Of a stretch of 64,000 nt of DNA, positions 40,222-51,907 are shown piece after piece. Every line of letters starts with the position of its first letter. The stretch's first letter is position 1. Below the pieces are notes generated by a model that was not told the DNA's origin, did not search any database, and saw only the letters and a program-made list of their open reading frames with translations. The stretch is from Cognatiluteimonas weifangensis (lineage in GTDB: Bacteria > Pseudomonadota > Gammaproteobacteria > Xanthomonadales > Xanthomonadaceae), in contig NZ_QVPD01000003.1 in the NCBI RefSeq assembly GCF_003416885.1, positions 244,014-308,013 on the forward strand, in the 5' to 3' direction. The translations under genes and the position numbers were made by a program.

Positions 40222-41616
40222 ATGCACAAGACCGAAAACACCTCCGCCACCATGACCCCGCGCGAGATCGTGCAGGAGCTGGACAAGCACATCGTCGGCC
40301 AGCAGGCCGCCAAGCGCGCGGTGGCGATCGCGCTGCGCAACCGCTGGCGGCGGATGCAGCTCGCCCCGGAGCTGCGCGACGAAGTGATGCCGAAGAACAT
40401 CCTGATGATCGGCCCCACCGGCGTCGGCAAGACCGAGATCGCGCGGCGGCTGGCGACCCTGGCCAACGCGCCGTTCGTCAAGGTCGAGGCGACCCGCTTC
40501 ACCGAGGTCGGTTACGTCGGCAAGGACGTGGAGCAGATCATCCGCGACCTGGCCGACACCGCGGTCAAGCTGTACCGCGAGCAGGCCAAGGCGCGGGTAC
40601 GCACCCAGGCCGAGGAGCGCGCCGAGGAGCGGATCCTCGATGCGCTGCTGCCGCGGCGCGAAGTGCCGGCGACCGGCTTCGGCTTCGGCGCCCAGACCAC
40701 GATCGACATCGGCGCCGAACCCTCGGCCCGGCACGCCGCCGACAGCGACACCCGCACCAAGCTGCGCAAGCAACTGCGCAGCGGCGCGCTGGATGCGCGC
40801 GAGATCGAGATCGAGACCGCGGTCAACGTCGGCGTCGACATCATGGCGCCGCCGGGGATGGAGGAAATGGGCCAGCAGCTGCGGCAGATGTTCGCGCAGG
40901 TCGCCGGCAGCAAGACCCACAAGCGCAGCCTGACGATCGCCGCCGCGCGCCCGCAGCTGGTCGAGGAGGAGGCCGCGCGCCTGGTCAACGAGGAGGAAGT
41001 GCGCGAGGCCGCGATCCAGGCCTGCGAGCAGCACGGCATCGTCTTCATCGACGAGATCGACAAGGTCGCCAAGCGCGCCGAAGGCTACGGCGCCGACGTC
41101 AGCCGCGAGGGCGTGCAGCGCGACCTGCTGCCGCTGGTGGAAGGCTCCACCGTCAGCACCAAGTACGGGCCGGTGAAGACCGACCACATCCTGTTCATCG
41201 CCTCCGGCGCGTTCCACCTGGCCAAGCCCAGCGACCTGATTCCGGAGATGCAGGGCCGCTTCCCGATCCGGGTCGAGCTGAGCGCGCTGAGCAAGGACGA
41301 TTTCGTCCGCATCCTGACCGAACCGAAAGCGGCGCTGACCACGCAGTACGTGGAGTTGCTGAAGACCGAGGGCGTCGCGCTCCGCTTCGCCGGCGACGCC
41401 ATCGAGCGCCTGGCCGACATCGCCGCGCAGGTCAACGAGCGCCAGGAGAACATCGGCGCGCGGCGCCTGCACACGGTGCTCGAGCGCCTGCTCGACACGC
41501 TCAGCTACGAGGCCCCGGACCGCGGCGGCGACACGGTCGCCATCGACCGCGCCTACGTCGACGCGCACCTGGGCGAGCTGGTGCAGGACCCGGATCTGTC
41601 GCGCTACATCCTCTGA
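40222..41616 (+). CDS. hslU: ATP-dependent protease ATPase HslU (ClpY)
   Basis: A 464-residue AAA+ unfoldase that feeds substrates to HslV. It has [22 protein letters not shown] near the N-terminus, Walker [10 protein letters not shown], the pore loop GYVGKDVE, Walker [10 protein letters not shown], and the C-terminal tail LSRYIL that docks HslV. The long intermediate domain lies between about residues 110 and 240. I used the ATG at 40222; a second ATG at 40252 would start at [10 protein letters not shown], closer to E. coli HslU. The ribosome site is weak because of the repeat just upstream. Confidence 0.95.
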   Translation: MHKTENTSATMTPREIVQELDKHIVGQQAAKRAVAIALRNRWRRMQLAPELRDEVMPKNILMIGPTGVGKTEIARRLATLANAPFVKVEATRFTEVGYVGKDVEQIIRDLADTAVKLYREQAKARVRTQAEERAEERILDALLPRREVPATGFGFGAQTTIDIGAEPSARHAADSDTRTKLRKQLRSGALDAREIEIETAVNVGVDIMAPPGMEEMGQQLRQMFAQVAGSKTHKRSLTIAAARPQLVEEEAARLVNEEEVREAAIQACEQHGIVFIDEIDKVAKRAEGYGADVSREGVQRDLLPLVEGSTVSTKYGPVKTDHILFIASGAFHLAKPSDLIPEMQGRFPIRVELSALSKDDFVRILTEPKAALTTQYVELLKTEGVALRFAGDAIERLADIAAQVNERQENIGARRLHTVLERLLDTLSYEAPDRGGDTVAIDRAYVDAHLGELVQDPDLSRYIL

Positions 41617-41623
41617 GCGGCGC

Positions 41624-43312
<1,689 letters not shown>

Positions 43313-43445
43313 CGCCCCCTCTCCCCTTTGCGGCGAGTATGGGGGCGGCCGGCGCGGTCGCATTGATTCGGGTCAAAATCGAGCGGCGCCGCACCTGCGG
43401 CCCCGCATTCATCCGCCGGGCGCAGCGCCGGCGACGTGGCGAACC

Positions 43446-43925
43446 TCAGGCCGGTCCGCGCTCCGCGGCGGACGGCTCCGGCGTCGGCACCTGGCCGACG
43501 CCGTGCCGGTACACCAGTTCGGCGCCGGCCCAGGCGCCGGCCAGCAGCAGCCCGAACCCGAGCAGCGATGCGGCCAGGCCCGACCAGGCCATGGCCGCGG
43601 TGGGCAGGTGCGTGGGTGAGCGCAGCAGCAGGTCGAGCACGAACACGCTCCACGCGCTGCCCATCAGCAGCAGGTGGCGCTGCGCGGTTCGCTGCGCCGG
43701 ATGCGCCGCCGCCAGGCGCAGCAGGTCGACCAGCCCGGCCGCCATCGCCGCCAGCGCGGTGGCGGTCCCGATCGCCAGCAGCCAGAAGCTGCAGCGCCAC
43801 CACAGCGGCGTCTGCAGCAGCAGGTACAGCGCGTCCAGCACCGGCACCGCGCTCCAGCAGGCGATCGGGAAATGCACCAGCGCCGGATGCAGCGGATGGC
43901 GCTGCCGGGCCGCTCGTGCGCGCAT
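43446..43925 (-). CDS. DUF2231-like inner-membrane protein
   Basis: A 159-residue protein starting [20 protein letters not shown]; the [15 protein letters not shown] segment is the DUF2231 signature. Four hydrophobic segments follow. Such proteins are small membrane components that may carry haem, suggested by the conserved histidines. The ATG at 43925 is 8 bases after the stop of the upstream membrane-protein gene, with which it forms an operon. Confidence 0.75.
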   Translation of the reverse strand: MRARAARQRHPLHPALVHFPIACWSAVPVLDALYLLLQTPLWWRCSFWLLAIGTATALAAMAAGLVDLLRLAAAHPAQRTAQRHLLLMGSAWSVFVLDLLLRSPTHLPTAAMAWSGLAASLLGFGLLLAGAWAGAELVYRHGVGQVPTPEPSAAERGPA

Positions 43926-43933
43926 CGTCCGGC

Positions 43934-44287
43934 TCAGGCCTGCAGTTGCAGGATCGCGACCAGCAGGGTCGCGAACCCGGCCACCGCCAGCAGCGCATGC
44001 AGCCCGATCACCGCCTTGGGGTGCTGCTGCTTGCGCAGGTGGAACGACAGCAGGTAGAAGCCGCCGAGCGCGGCGATCACCAGCACCGCGAGGGCGATCC
44101 GCGCGGTCTGGCTGCCGCTGCCGGTGAGCGCGCCGACGATCAGCAGCACCAGGCCGGCGGCGCCGAGCACGCCATGGCCGAGCGCCAGCGGCAGCGGCAG
44201 CGCCTGCCCCTTGAAGGCGCGCAGCGCCAGTACCAGCCCGCCCAGGGCGCCCAACGCGAACAGTACCGCCGCATAGATCAGCATCAT
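43934..44287 (-). CDS. Four-helix inner-membrane protein
   Basis: A 117-residue protein with about four hydrophobic segments, beginning [21 protein letters not shown] and including [28 protein letters not shown]. Histidines in the last pair of helices could bind haem, as proposed for the DUF2231 neighbour. The ATG at 44287 has GGGGAG upstream and is followed directly by a second ATG. It is divergent from ubiE. No named family was recognised. Confidence 0.7.
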   Translation of the reverse strand: MMLIYAAVLFALGALGGLVLALRAFKGQALPLPLALGHGVLGAAGLVLLIVGALTGSGSQTARIALAVLVIAALGGFYLLSFHLRKQQHPKAVIGLHALLAVAGFATLLVAILQLQA

Positions 44288-44476
44288 GATGTGTGTCTCC
44301 CCGTGGATTGCGTTGCCGCGGCTCGCCGTCGGCGAGCCGTCCCCCGCAAGCGCGACCGCCGGCAGGCACCGGCGGGCATCGTTGCCGGACGATTGCAGCC
44401 GGCGCGTGCGCGGACGGCAACGCCGGCATGTGCAAAGGCCGTGGCGGCGCGAATCGATCGGGGGCGACGGCGATGC

Positions 44477-44482
44477 GATAAT
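44477..44482 (+). promoter_or_regulatory. -10-like GATAAT with TG extension, leaderless start candidate of ubiE
   Basis: TGC-GATAAT forms an extended -10 element and is followed by six bases (CCGCCC) and the ubiE ATG at 44489. The message would start at the initiation codon. Confidence 0.62.
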
Positions 44483-44488
44483 CCGCCC

Positions 44489-45250
44489 ATGAGCGATCCG
44501 GCCCACCCCTCCGACACCACCCACTTCGGCTACCGCGAGGTGCCCACCGGCGACAAGCAGAAGCTGGTCGGGCAGGTGTTCTCCTCGGTCGCCGGCAACT
44601 ACGACCTGATGAACGACCTGATGTCGCTGGGCATCCACCGGGTCTGGAAACGCTACTTCGTCGCCACCGCGCAGGTGGGCAAGGGCGATCGCGTGCTCGA
44701 CCTGGCGGGCGGGACCGGCGACATTGCCGCGCTGCTGAAAGACCGCGTCGGCGACGCCGGCGAGGTGGTGCTGGGCGACATCAACGCCGGCATGCTGCGC
44801 GTGGGTCGCGACCGCCTGACCGACCGCGGGCTGGTGCGCGGGCTGGAGTACGTGCAGTGCAACGCCGAACAGCTGCCGTTCCCCGACGCCAGCTTCGACC
44901 TGGTCACCATCGCCTTCGGCCTGCGCAACGTCACCGACAAGGATGCCGCGCTGCGCGAGATGCAGCGCGTGCTCAAGGTCGGCGGGCAGGCGCGGGTGCT
45001 GGAGTTCTCGGAAGTGCAGGCCGACTGGTTCAAGCCGCTCTACGACTTCCACTCGTTCAAGGTGCTGCCGCGGCTCGGGCAACTGTTCGCGCACGACGCC
45101 GGCAGCTACCGGTACCTGGCCGAGTCGATCCGCCGGCATCCGCCGCAGGACGAACTCAAGGCGATGATGGAAGCGGCCGGGTTCGCGCGCGTGGACTACC
45201 GCAACCTCAATGCCGGGATCGTCGCGATCCATACCGGCTACAGGGTCTGA
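44489..45250 (+). CDS. ubiE: Ubiquinone/menaquinone biosynthesis C-methyltransferase
   Basis: A 253-residue S-adenosylmethionine-dependent methyltransferase that methylates the quinone ring precursor. The signatures are [25 protein letters not shown], cofactor motif [11 protein letters not shown], and [26 protein letters not shown] with the late RVLEFS segment, all characteristic of UbiE. It is cytoplasmic and probably part of the Ubi complex. The ATG at 44489 follows a TG-extended -10 by six bases. Confidence 0.95.
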   Translation: MSDPAHPSDTTHFGYREVPTGDKQKLVGQVFSSVAGNYDLMNDLMSLGIHRVWKRYFVATAQVGKGDRVLDLAGGTGDIAALLKDRVGDAGEVVLGDINAGMLRVGRDRLTDRGLVRGLEYVQCNAEQLPFPDASFDLVTIAFGLRNVTDKDAALREMQRVLKVGGQARVLEFSEVQADWFKPLYDFHSFKVLPRLGQLFAHDAGSYRYLAESIRRHPPQDELKAMMEAAGFARVDYRNLNAGIVAIHTGYRV

Positions 45251-45326
45251 GGCGTGAATCTGCTGCGGCGCGCAGTTGTTTGTACGACGCGCCGCGCAGC
45301 ATCGCCTGTCACGCACCCCTCACCCT

Positions 45327-45439
45327 GATCCGCTGCGCGGATCTGTCCCTCACCCCGCTGCGCGGGGCGAGGGGACGGTTCTGTCCGCTGCGGGGGGCGG
45401 GGGCAATGCTGTTCCTTCTCCCCGCTTGCGGGGAGAAGG
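45327..45439. repeat. Cluster of three palindromic repeats between convergent genes
   Basis: GATCCGC-TGC-GCGGATC (45327-45343), CCCCGC-TGC-GCGGGG (45353-45367) and CCTTCTCCCCGC-TT-GCGGGGAGAAGG (45414-45439) lie between the ends of ubiE and the DUF5916 gene. The last is a perfect 12-base stem. They belong to the same repeat family as at 21632 and may help end transcription from both sides. Confidence 0.8.
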
Positions 45440-45473
45440 TGCCGAAGGCGGATGAGGGGCTGCTTTTCCCGGC

Positions 45474-47720
45474 CTACGGCTGCCAGCCGTAACTGAGCTT
45501 CAGGAACATGCTGCGGGTATCGCCGAACAGGTCCGGGTTGTCGTCGTCCATGAACGCGCCATAGGACGCGCCGGCGTAGACCACGGTGTGTGGATTCACC
45601 TTGTACGAATAGACCATCTGCGCGGCCCAGTCGCGCGCGGTTGCGTCGACCGGGTCCAAGTACAACGTCTGGTCGCGCTGCACGTCGCTGCCCTGCAGGG
45701 TCAGGCGCAGGCGCTGGCGCGGGTCGAGCTGCCAGCTGCCGCCGGCGTTGAGCACGGTGGCGGTGAACGCGGTGCCGCCGTTGCGGCGCATGCGCTGGCG
45801 GATCAGGTCCCAGTTCATGGCGATGCCACGACCGACGTTGGCGTTGCCCCAGACCTCGAGCATCGTGCGCCGGCCGGTCTGCTCCGCGGCCAGGTCGATC
45901 ATCGTGCCCACCTGCATGTAGGCGCCCAGTTGCAGGTTGCCGCTCGGGCGGTAGTTGCCGTTGACGTCGACATAGTGCTCGTCGAACAGCGTGCCCTGCC
46001 AGAAGCGCTGGCGGGTCATGCCGTGCAGGGTGAGCTGGCTCTGCTTCGGGCCCTGCACGCTGGCCTGGCCTTCCCACTCGCGCTCCAGCAACTGGCCGTC
46101 GTAGCGGTGGGTGACGTCGAAATCGGCGTACACGGAAATGCGGTTGAAAGACTTGTCGTCGCGGTACCACGTGTGCTGGCCGCCGAGCAGCGACTTGTCG
46201 TAGCCGACCTGGCCCATGAAGCCCAGGTCGGCGCGGAAGCCGGGGTCGATGTTCTCGTGCCAGGCGTCGAAGTTCCAGTTGCGGCTGTCGTAGAGATATT
46301 CGGCGCGCCAGGCGTTGCCGGTGGGTGTGGGGTCGCCGCCGAGTTCGTCTTTGTAGGTGTCGACGATGGCCAGCGGATATTCGGACTGGCTGTGCAGCAG
46401 CTGCGCGGTGGCGGTGTGCGCACCCTGTTGCCAGCGCGCATCCACGCCGGCCACGTTATTGGCGTAGTCGTCGCCTTGGCGGAAGGTGCCGATCGCGCCG
46501 ACGCTGACATGGGTGTTGAAGTCGTAGCGGTAGCGGCCGACGGCGACATCCGCCTTCTGGTCGAGCTGCTCGAAGCCGGAGCCGAGCACGCCGGGCACCA
46601 GCAGCAAGGTGGTGGCGTCGCGCGCGACGATCGCGCCGTAGGCGCCGCTGCCGGTGCGGCCGGTGACGCGCAGGCCGAAGTCCGGGTCGGCGATCTGGCG
46701 GGTGTAGAGCACGTCGAACTGGCTGGTGAAGTAGTCCGCGCCCTCGAGGAAGAACGGCCGCTTCTCCTGGTAGAACAGGGCGAAGCTGTCGTTGAAGTTC
46801 AGCTGCAGCTGGTCGGTCTCGACCTGGGAGAAATCCGGGTTGATGGTGGCGTTGAGGGTCATCGCCGGCGACGGCGCCCAGCTCACGTCCAGGCCCGGTT
46901 CGATCGAGCTGTCGCCGCTTTGCCAGGGCTGTCCGGCGGCGTCGCGGCGCTGCGACTTGCCCATGGTCAGGGTCGGCACGACCTCCAGGTTGCGGCCCTG
47001 GTGCGCACCGGCAAAGCCCTCGTACTTGCCCCACTCGCACTGGAAACAGTTGGACTCGCGCGGCACCTTGTGGCTGGTCAGCTGGTGGCGCTTGTCGCGC
47101 GGCCAGTTACGGAACAGCGAGATGCCCCAGCGCTGGTCGCCGCCGCCGGTGGGAAAGCGCAGGGTCGAGAACGGGATGCGGATCTCGACGTCGTAGCCGT
47201 CCGCGGTGAGCTGGCCGGCGCTCTGCCACAGCCCGTCCCAGCTGGTGTCTTCCTGGTTGTTGGTGTTGGTTTCGTCGCGGATCAGGTCGGCCTGCACGCC
47301 CAGCGGGTTGACGATCAGCTCGTAGCCGCGGCGGTTGTCGTTGAAGGTGTCCAGGAACACGCCGACCCAGTCGTCGTCGAACGCGGCGTCGCGGTCGCGC
47401 AGGTGGGCGCGGATCTGCGACGGGTCGTCGTCCAACGCGTGGTAGGCCAGGTACAGCGCGTCGGTGGTGTAGCCGATGCGGACGACGGTCTTCACCGGCG
47501 CCGGGGTGTTGTCGCCGGGCTGGATGTCGTAGGCGATCTCCTGCACCAGCGCGCCCTGCCAAGCCGCGTCGTCGAGTTTGCCGTCGATGACGATCTCGCC
47601 CTGCAACTGCGGGATGCGGCCGCCGGGGACATCCCCGGCCGGAGCCGGTATGCCGGCGTCCTGGGCATGGGCAATGGGGGCGCACAGCAGCAGGGCGGCG
47701 AGCAGGGCGTGCAGGTTCAA
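45474..47720 (-). CDS. DUF5916 outer-membrane protein with CBM9-like domain
   Basis: A 748-residue exported protein. The signal LHALLAALLLCAPIAHA is followed by a CBM9/DOMON-like sugar-binding domain (GEIVIDGKLDDAAWQGA, about residues 40-200) and a large beta-barrel part with alternating strands ending YGWQP. DUF5916 proteins are outer-membrane barrels of unknown transport or enzymatic role in xanthomonads and Bacteroidota. The start is TTG at 47720, preceded by GGAG; the frame runs open far upstream, but only this start gives a clean signal peptide. It is divergent from an M1 peptidase. Confidence 0.85.
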   Translation of the reverse strand: MNLHALLAALLLCAPIAHAQDAGIPAPAGDVPGGRIPQLQGEIVIDGKLDDAAWQGALVQEIAYDIQPGDNTPAPVKTVVRIGYTTDALYLAYHALDDDPSQIRAHLRDRDAAFDDDWVGVFLDTFNDNRRGYELIVNPLGVQADLIRDETNTNNQEDTSWDGLWQSAGQLTADGYDVEIRIPFSTLRFPTGGGDQRWGISLFRNWPRDKRHQLTSHKVPRESNCFQCEWGKYEGFAGAHQGRNLEVVPTLTMGKSQRRDAAGQPWQSGDSSIEPGLDVSWAPSPAMTLNATINPDFSQVETDQLQLNFNDSFALFYQEKRPFFLEGADYFTSQFDVLYTRQIADPDFGLRVTGRTGSGAYGAIVARDATTLLLVPGVLGSGFEQLDQKADVAVGRYRYDFNTHVSVGAIGTFRQGDDYANNVAGVDARWQQGAHTATAQLLHSQSEYPLAIVDTYKDELGGDPTPTGNAWRAEYLYDSRNWNFDAWHENIDPGFRADLGFMGQVGYDKSLLGGQHTWYRDDKSFNRISVYADFDVTHRYDGQLLEREWEGQASVQGPKQSQLTLHGMTRQRFWQGTLFDEHYVDVNGNYRPSGNLQLGAYMQVGTMIDLAAEQTGRRTMLEVWGNANVGRGIAMNWDLIRQRMRRNGGTAFTATVLNAGGSWQLDPRQRLRLTLQGSDVQRDQTLYLDPVDATARDWAAQMVYSYKVNPHTVVYAGASYGAFMDDDNPDLFGDTRSMFLKLSYGWQP

Positions 47721-47880
47721 GCGGCATTCTCCGGGAGGCGTCGGCAGTCCGGGGGTAGGGATGCACGTGCGGGCGTCCGGGTTGGCATGACCAATGGCAG
47801 GGACTGCAGGCCCAGTGCAGCTGCGCGATGCAGACGATGCGCGGTTGCGTGCCGGCGCAGGAGTGCCGCAAGTCGGGTTG

Positions 47881-47926
47881 ACCCATGAATGGGTTTGCGG
47901 CAAGGACACGCAGGCGGCGCTAAACT
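47881..47926. promoter_or_regulatory. Dyad ACCCAT-GA-ATGGGT and -10-like TAAACT
   Basis: A perfect 14-base dyad lies at 47881-47894 between the DUF5916 gene and the M1 peptidase gene. A -10-like TAAACT follows at 47921-47926, which would start a leader of about 22 bases before the M1 peptidase ATG at 47955. The dyad may be an operator for that promoter. Confidence 0.5.
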
Positions 47927-47954
47927 CGCCGGCCCGTCCCATCGGCTCCTGCCC

Positions 47955-49910
47955 ATGCGCCCACGCCTGCTGCTGTTGTCCGCCATCGCCGCCTTCGCCT
48001 TCGCCGGCTGCGCGCGCGAGTCCGCCCCGGCCGCCGACCGGGCCGCTCCGCCCGCCGCCCAGCCGGAGGCCGCCATGTCCACCGATGCCGTCGCCCGCGA
48101 CGAGTTCTCCTACGCGCAGCCGGACCAGGTCCGCACCACCGACCTGGGGCTGGAGCTGGCGATCGACTTCGACAAGAAGCAGATCGCCGGCACCGCCACC
48201 TACGCGCTGGAATGGCTGGACCCGGAGGCGACGCAGCTGCTGCTGGACACGCGCGACCTGACCATCGACAAGGTCGAGGGCGCCGGCAAGGACGGACAGT
48301 GGGCGCCGCTGCGCTACGCGCTGGCCGACCCCGACCCGCTGCTGGGCAGCAAGCTCACCATCCAGACGCCCGAGCGCAACGCCACCGTGCGCATCGCCTA
48401 CAGGACCTCGCCCGAGGCCTCCGGCCTGCAGTGGCTGGCGCCATCGATGACCCAGGGCAAGCGGCAGCCGTTCATGTTCAGCCAGTCGCAGCAGATCCAC
48501 GCCCGCTCCTGGGTGCCGCTGCAGGACACCACCCAGGTGCGCTTCACCTACAGCGCGCACGTGACGGCACCGAAGGACACGATGGTGCTGATGAGCGCCG
48601 ACAACGATCCCAAAGCCGTGCGTGATGGCGATTACAGCTTCACCATGCCGCAGAAGATCCCGTCCTACCTGCTGGCGATCGCCGCCGGCGACCTGGTGTT
48701 CAAGCCGATCTCCGAGCGCAGCGGGGTCTGGGCCGAGCCGGCGATGGTCGATCAGGCGCAGAAGGAATTCGAAGACACCGAGAAGATGATCCAGACCGCG
48801 GAATCGCTGTACGGCCCGTACCGCTGGGGCCGCTACGACCTGCTGGTGCTGCCGCCCTCGTTCCCCTACGGCGGCATGGAGAACCCGCGCCTGACCTTCG
48901 CCACCCCGACCGTGATCGTCGGCGACAAGTCGCTGGTGTCGCTGGTCGCGCACGAGCTGGCGCACAGCTGGTCCGGCAACCTGGTCACGTTTTCGACCTC
49001 GCGCGACGCCTGGCTCAACGAGGGCCTGACCAGCTACGTCGAGAACCGGATCGTGGAGGCGCTCTACGGCGAGGAGCGCGCCAACATGGAAAGCGTGATC
49101 GCTCGCGAGGAGCTGCGCGAGGAATTCACCGACGCCAACAAGCCGCTGCAACCGCTGGTGGTGAAGCCGGGCGACCTCAAGGACCCGGACGAGAACCTCA
49201 CCGGCACCGTCTACACCAAGGGCGCCTGGTTCATGCAGTTCCTGGAGCACCGCTACGGCCGCGCCGATTTCGACGCCTTCCTGCGCGGCTACTTCGACCA
49301 TTTCGCGTTCCAGAGCATCTCCAGCGCGCAGTTCGCGCAGTACGCCAAGGCCAACCTGCTGGACAAGCACCCGGGCAAGGTCGACCAGGCCGAGTTCGAC
49401 GCCTGGCTGTACCAGCCGGGGATTCCGGCGACCGCGCCGCGGCTGCGCTCGCAGCGTTTCAGCATCGTCGATGCCGCGCGCATCGCCTGGACCGGGACCG
49501 GCAAGCTGCCGGCGTCGGTCGTGACCTCGGCGTGGGGCACACAGGAATGGGTGCGGTTCCTGGAAGGCATGCCGGACACGCTGAGCGCCGAGCAGATGGC
49601 GGCGCTGGATGGCGCCTACCACTTCACCGGCACCGCCAACGGCGAGATCGCGCAGCGCTGGTATCCGCTGGCGGTGCGCAGCGGCTACCACGCCGCCGAT
49701 GATGCGATGGCCGCGTTCATGCAGCGCGTCGGCCGCCGCAAGCTGATCATGCCGATCTACAACGCGCTGGTGAAAACGTCCGAAGGCCTGCAGTTCGCGC
49801 AGCGGGTGTTCGCGCAGGCGCGGCCGGGCTACCACCCGATCACCAGCGGCTCGGTCGAGGCGGCGATCGCCAAGGCCCAGGCCGCGGGCGCCCCCGCCGA
49901 CCCGCAGTGA
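47955..49910 (+). CDS. M1 family aminopeptidase, lipoprotein (leukotriene A4 hydrolase-like)
   Basis: A 651-residue exported zinc aminopeptidase. The signal ends at a lipobox FAGC, so C19 should be lipidated. The M1 catalytic parts are the exopeptidase loop GGMENP, the zinc site HELAHSWSGN at 333-342 with a downstream glutamate in WLNEGLTSYVENR, and a helical C-terminal domain typical of LTA4-hydrolase-like enzymes. It would remove N-terminal residues from peptides in the periplasm or at the outer membrane. I started it at 47955; longer frames begin before the promoter and lack a signal peptide. Confidence 0.93.
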   Translation: MRPRLLLLSAIAAFAFAGCARESAPAADRAAPPAAQPEAAMSTDAVARDEFSYAQPDQVRTTDLGLELAIDFDKKQIAGTATYALEWLDPEATQLLLDTRDLTIDKVEGAGKDGQWAPLRYALADPDPLLGSKLTIQTPERNATVRIAYRTSPEASGLQWLAPSMTQGKRQPFMFSQSQQIHARSWVPLQDTTQVRFTYSAHVTAPKDTMVLMSADNDPKAVRDGDYSFTMPQKIPSYLLAIAAGDLVFKPISERSGVWAEPAMVDQAQKEFEDTEKMIQTAESLYGPYRWGRYDLLVLPPSFPYGGMENPRLTFATPTVIVGDKSLVSLVAHELAHSWSGNLVTFSTSRDAWLNEGLTSYVENRIVEALYGEERANMESVIAREELREEFTDANKPLQPLVVKPGDLKDPDENLTGTVYTKGAWFMQFLEHRYGRADFDAFLRGYFDHFAFQSISSAQFAQYAKANLLDKHPGKVDQAEFDAWLYQPGIPATAPRLRSQRFSIVDAARIAWTGTGKLPASVVTSAWGTQEWVRFLEGMPDTLSAEQMAALDGAYHFTGTANGEIAQRWYPLAVRSGYHAADDAMAAFMQRVGRRKLIMPIYNALVKTSEGLQFAQRVFAQARPGYHPITSGSVEAAIAKAQAAGAPADPQ

Positions 49911-50030
49911 GGCCGTCGCGCCTGCCGCCGACGGCCGCGCGGTTGGCGGCAGCCGCCTCCCGGTCCGGGCGCATGCCGCTGCGTGCCCGCGTCCGCGCCG
50001 GCGCCGGCGGCGCGGGGTGAGTCGCCGGCG

Positions 50031-50996
50031 GTGAAGCGCGGCGGCAAACGCGCGCTCCTCGCGCTGGCGCTCGCCCTGTTCGCGCTCGGCGGCTGGCTGG
50101 CGCACGATCCCTACCTGCTGGTGCGCGCGCAGTTCGAGCGCCAGCGCCTGGCTGCCGGCCTGGCGGCGGACACGATCGAGGTCGCCGACCATCGCTGGGT
50201 CTATGCGTCCAGCGATGTCGCACCCGCCGACGCGCCGGTGGTGGTGATGCTGCACGGCTTCACCGGCAGCAAGGAGAACTGGTATCCGCTGGCGCAGCGC
50301 CTGCGCGGCCGCTACCGGTTGCTGATCCCGGACTTGCCGGGCTGGGGCCAGAGCGAACGCAAGCCGGGGGCCGACTACGGCTTCCGCGCCCAGGCCGCGC
50401 GCGTGGACGCGTTCATCCGCGCGCTGTCGCCGGGCCGGCCGGTGGTGCTGCTGGGGCATTCCATGGGCGGCGGCATCGCCGCGCTGGTGGCGGCGCGCGA
50501 TCCGGAGGCGGTCGCGCGGGTCGGGCTGCTGGATGCCGCGGGCGTGCGCTTCGACGACAACCGGTTCGGCATCGACGTGCTCGCCGGCCGGAATCCGTTC
50601 GCGGTCGACGACCGCGCCAGCCTCACGCGCTATATCGACACTGTGTTCCATCGCCCGGAAGCCAAGCCGTGGATCCCGTGGCCGGCGTCCAGCGGCCTGA
50701 TCGCGCGCCGCCGCGCCGACGCCGGCTTCGAGCAGGCGGTGCTCGACCGCATCGGTCGCGGCCCCGAACGCTTCCTGCCCGGCGACGCCGCCGCCGCCAT
50801 TGCGCAGCCGGCGCTGCTGCTGTGGTGCCGGCAGGACGCGGTGATCGATCCCAGCGCGCTGGAGCTGTACGCTGCGCGCCTGCCGCAGGCGACGCAGGTG
50901 CTGCTGGACGATTGCGGCCACATGTCGCTGATGGAACGCCCCGATGCGGTGGCCGATGCCGTGGTTGCGCTGATCGAACGAGGACAACCCCGATGA
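50031..50996 (+). CDS. Membrane-anchored alpha/beta hydrolase
   Basis: A 321-residue alpha/beta hydrolase. The N-terminus RALLALALALFALGGWLAH is a membrane anchor or signal. Catalytic parts are VVVMLHGFTGSKENWYPLA, nucleophile elbow GHSMGGG and a late histidine in DDCGHMSLMERP. Such enzymes are lipases or esterases acting at the envelope. I chose GTG at 50031, which begins VKRGGKRALL; an upstream GTG at 49983 would add 16 residues. The gene overlaps the following lipoprotein as ATGA, so they form a coupled pair. Confidence 0.82.
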   Translation: MKRGGKRALLALALALFALGGWLAHDPYLLVRAQFERQRLAAGLAADTIEVADHRWVYASSDVAPADAPVVVMLHGFTGSKENWYPLAQRLRGRYRLLIPDLPGWGQSERKPGADYGFRAQAARVDAFIRALSPGRPVVLLGHSMGGGIAALVAARDPEAVARVGLLDAAGVRFDDNRFGIDVLAGRNPFAVDDRASLTRYIDTVFHRPEAKPWIPWPASSGLIARRRADAGFEQAVLDRIGRGPERFLPGDAAAAIAQPALLLWCRQDAVIDPSALELYAARLPQATQVLLDDCGHMSLMERPDAVADAVVALIERGQPR

Positions 50997-51742
50997 CAGA
51001 CCTGTCGAAGCCGGCTTTGTGCGTCTTGCTGTCGATGACGTTGTTGCTGGGCCTGCCTGCTTGCGATCGCAAGCAGCGCCTGGTCGAGCAGGCGGCCGCG
51101 CAGGCCGCGATGCAGGCCGCGATCGCCGAGGATGCCGCGAAACAGGCGGAAGCCGCGTTCGACGGTGCGCTCGCGCAGCAGAACTGGGCGCTGGCCAAGG
51201 CCCAGGCCGACGTGCTGCTGGCGCAATACCCGGAGACCGAGACCGCAGCGCGGGTGCGCAAGCAGTTCGACGCCGTCGCGGCCAGGGCCGAGGCCGCGCG
51301 CGAGCAGTCGCGCACCGCCGCGCTGTGGAGCTACAACCGCGAGCCGGTGCAGGGCGGCACGCAATTGTCGGCCTCGATCTATGCCAAGGACGAAGTCGAC
51401 GTCGACGGCAGCGGCGCCACGCCGGTGCGGCTGATCTTCCGCGACCACCCGGCGTGGGGCAAAAGCGCCTACCTGGTGCTGCAGGCCGGCGACTTCGACT
51501 GCTACGGCGGCTGCAAGGTCCAGGTCGAGGTCGACGCTGCCGCGCCGAAGGCGATGGCCGCCTCGCGCCCGAAGACCGACGAGGCGATCGCGATGTTCAT
51601 CGAGGACGAGCGCGGGCTGTGGCGAATGACCCGCGGCGCGAAGCTGCTGCAGATCCGGTTCCCGACCAGGGCCGTCGGCAGCAAGACGGCGGTGTTCGAG
51701 GTCGGCGGGCTGGATCGCGCGCAGTTGCCGGGTTGGGATTGA
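50993..51742 (+). CDS. Lipoprotein of unknown function coupled to the hydrolase
   Basis: A 249-residue lipoprotein. The signal LCVLLSMTLLLGLPAC ends at the lipidated cysteine near residue 24. A long alanine/glutamine-rich helix (QAAAQAAMQAAIAEDAAKQA) precedes a beta-rich domain with paired cysteines in GDFDCYGGCKVQVEVDA, which may form a disulphide. It has no assigned family. The ATGA overlap with the membrane hydrolase implies a shared envelope task. Aspartate follows the lipidated cysteine, so inner-membrane retention is plausible. Confidence 0.72.
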   Translation: MTDLSKPALCVLLSMTLLLGLPACDRKQRLVEQAAAQAAMQAAIAEDAAKQAEAAFDGALAQQNWALAKAQADVLLAQYPETETAARVRKQFDAVAARAEAAREQSRTAALWSYNREPVQGGTQLSASIYAKDEVDVDGSGATPVRLIFRDHPAWGKSAYLVLQAGDFDCYGGCKVQVEVDAAAPKAMAASRPKTDEAIAMFIEDERGLWRMTRGAKLLQIRFPTRAVGSKTAVFEVGGLDRAQLPGWD

Positions 51743-51907
51743 ACCGCGACCGCGCCGGCATCACGCCGCGCTAAGGCGCGCGGAGTACCTTCGGGGCGGG
51801 CACGGCGAACGTACCGATGCCCGGCGGCGCGGCGCAGGACGCACGCGCCCGGCCCTGCCAGCGCTGCCGCCGCGGAAGGAGCGGAGGGGGCGCCAACGGA
51901 GGCGACC

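Noticed and set aside
45474..50987. A single 1837-codon minus-strand frame
   Set aside because: Only the last 748 codons make a coherent protein with a signal peptide at 47720; the rest is the antisense of the M1 peptidase and hydrolase genes.
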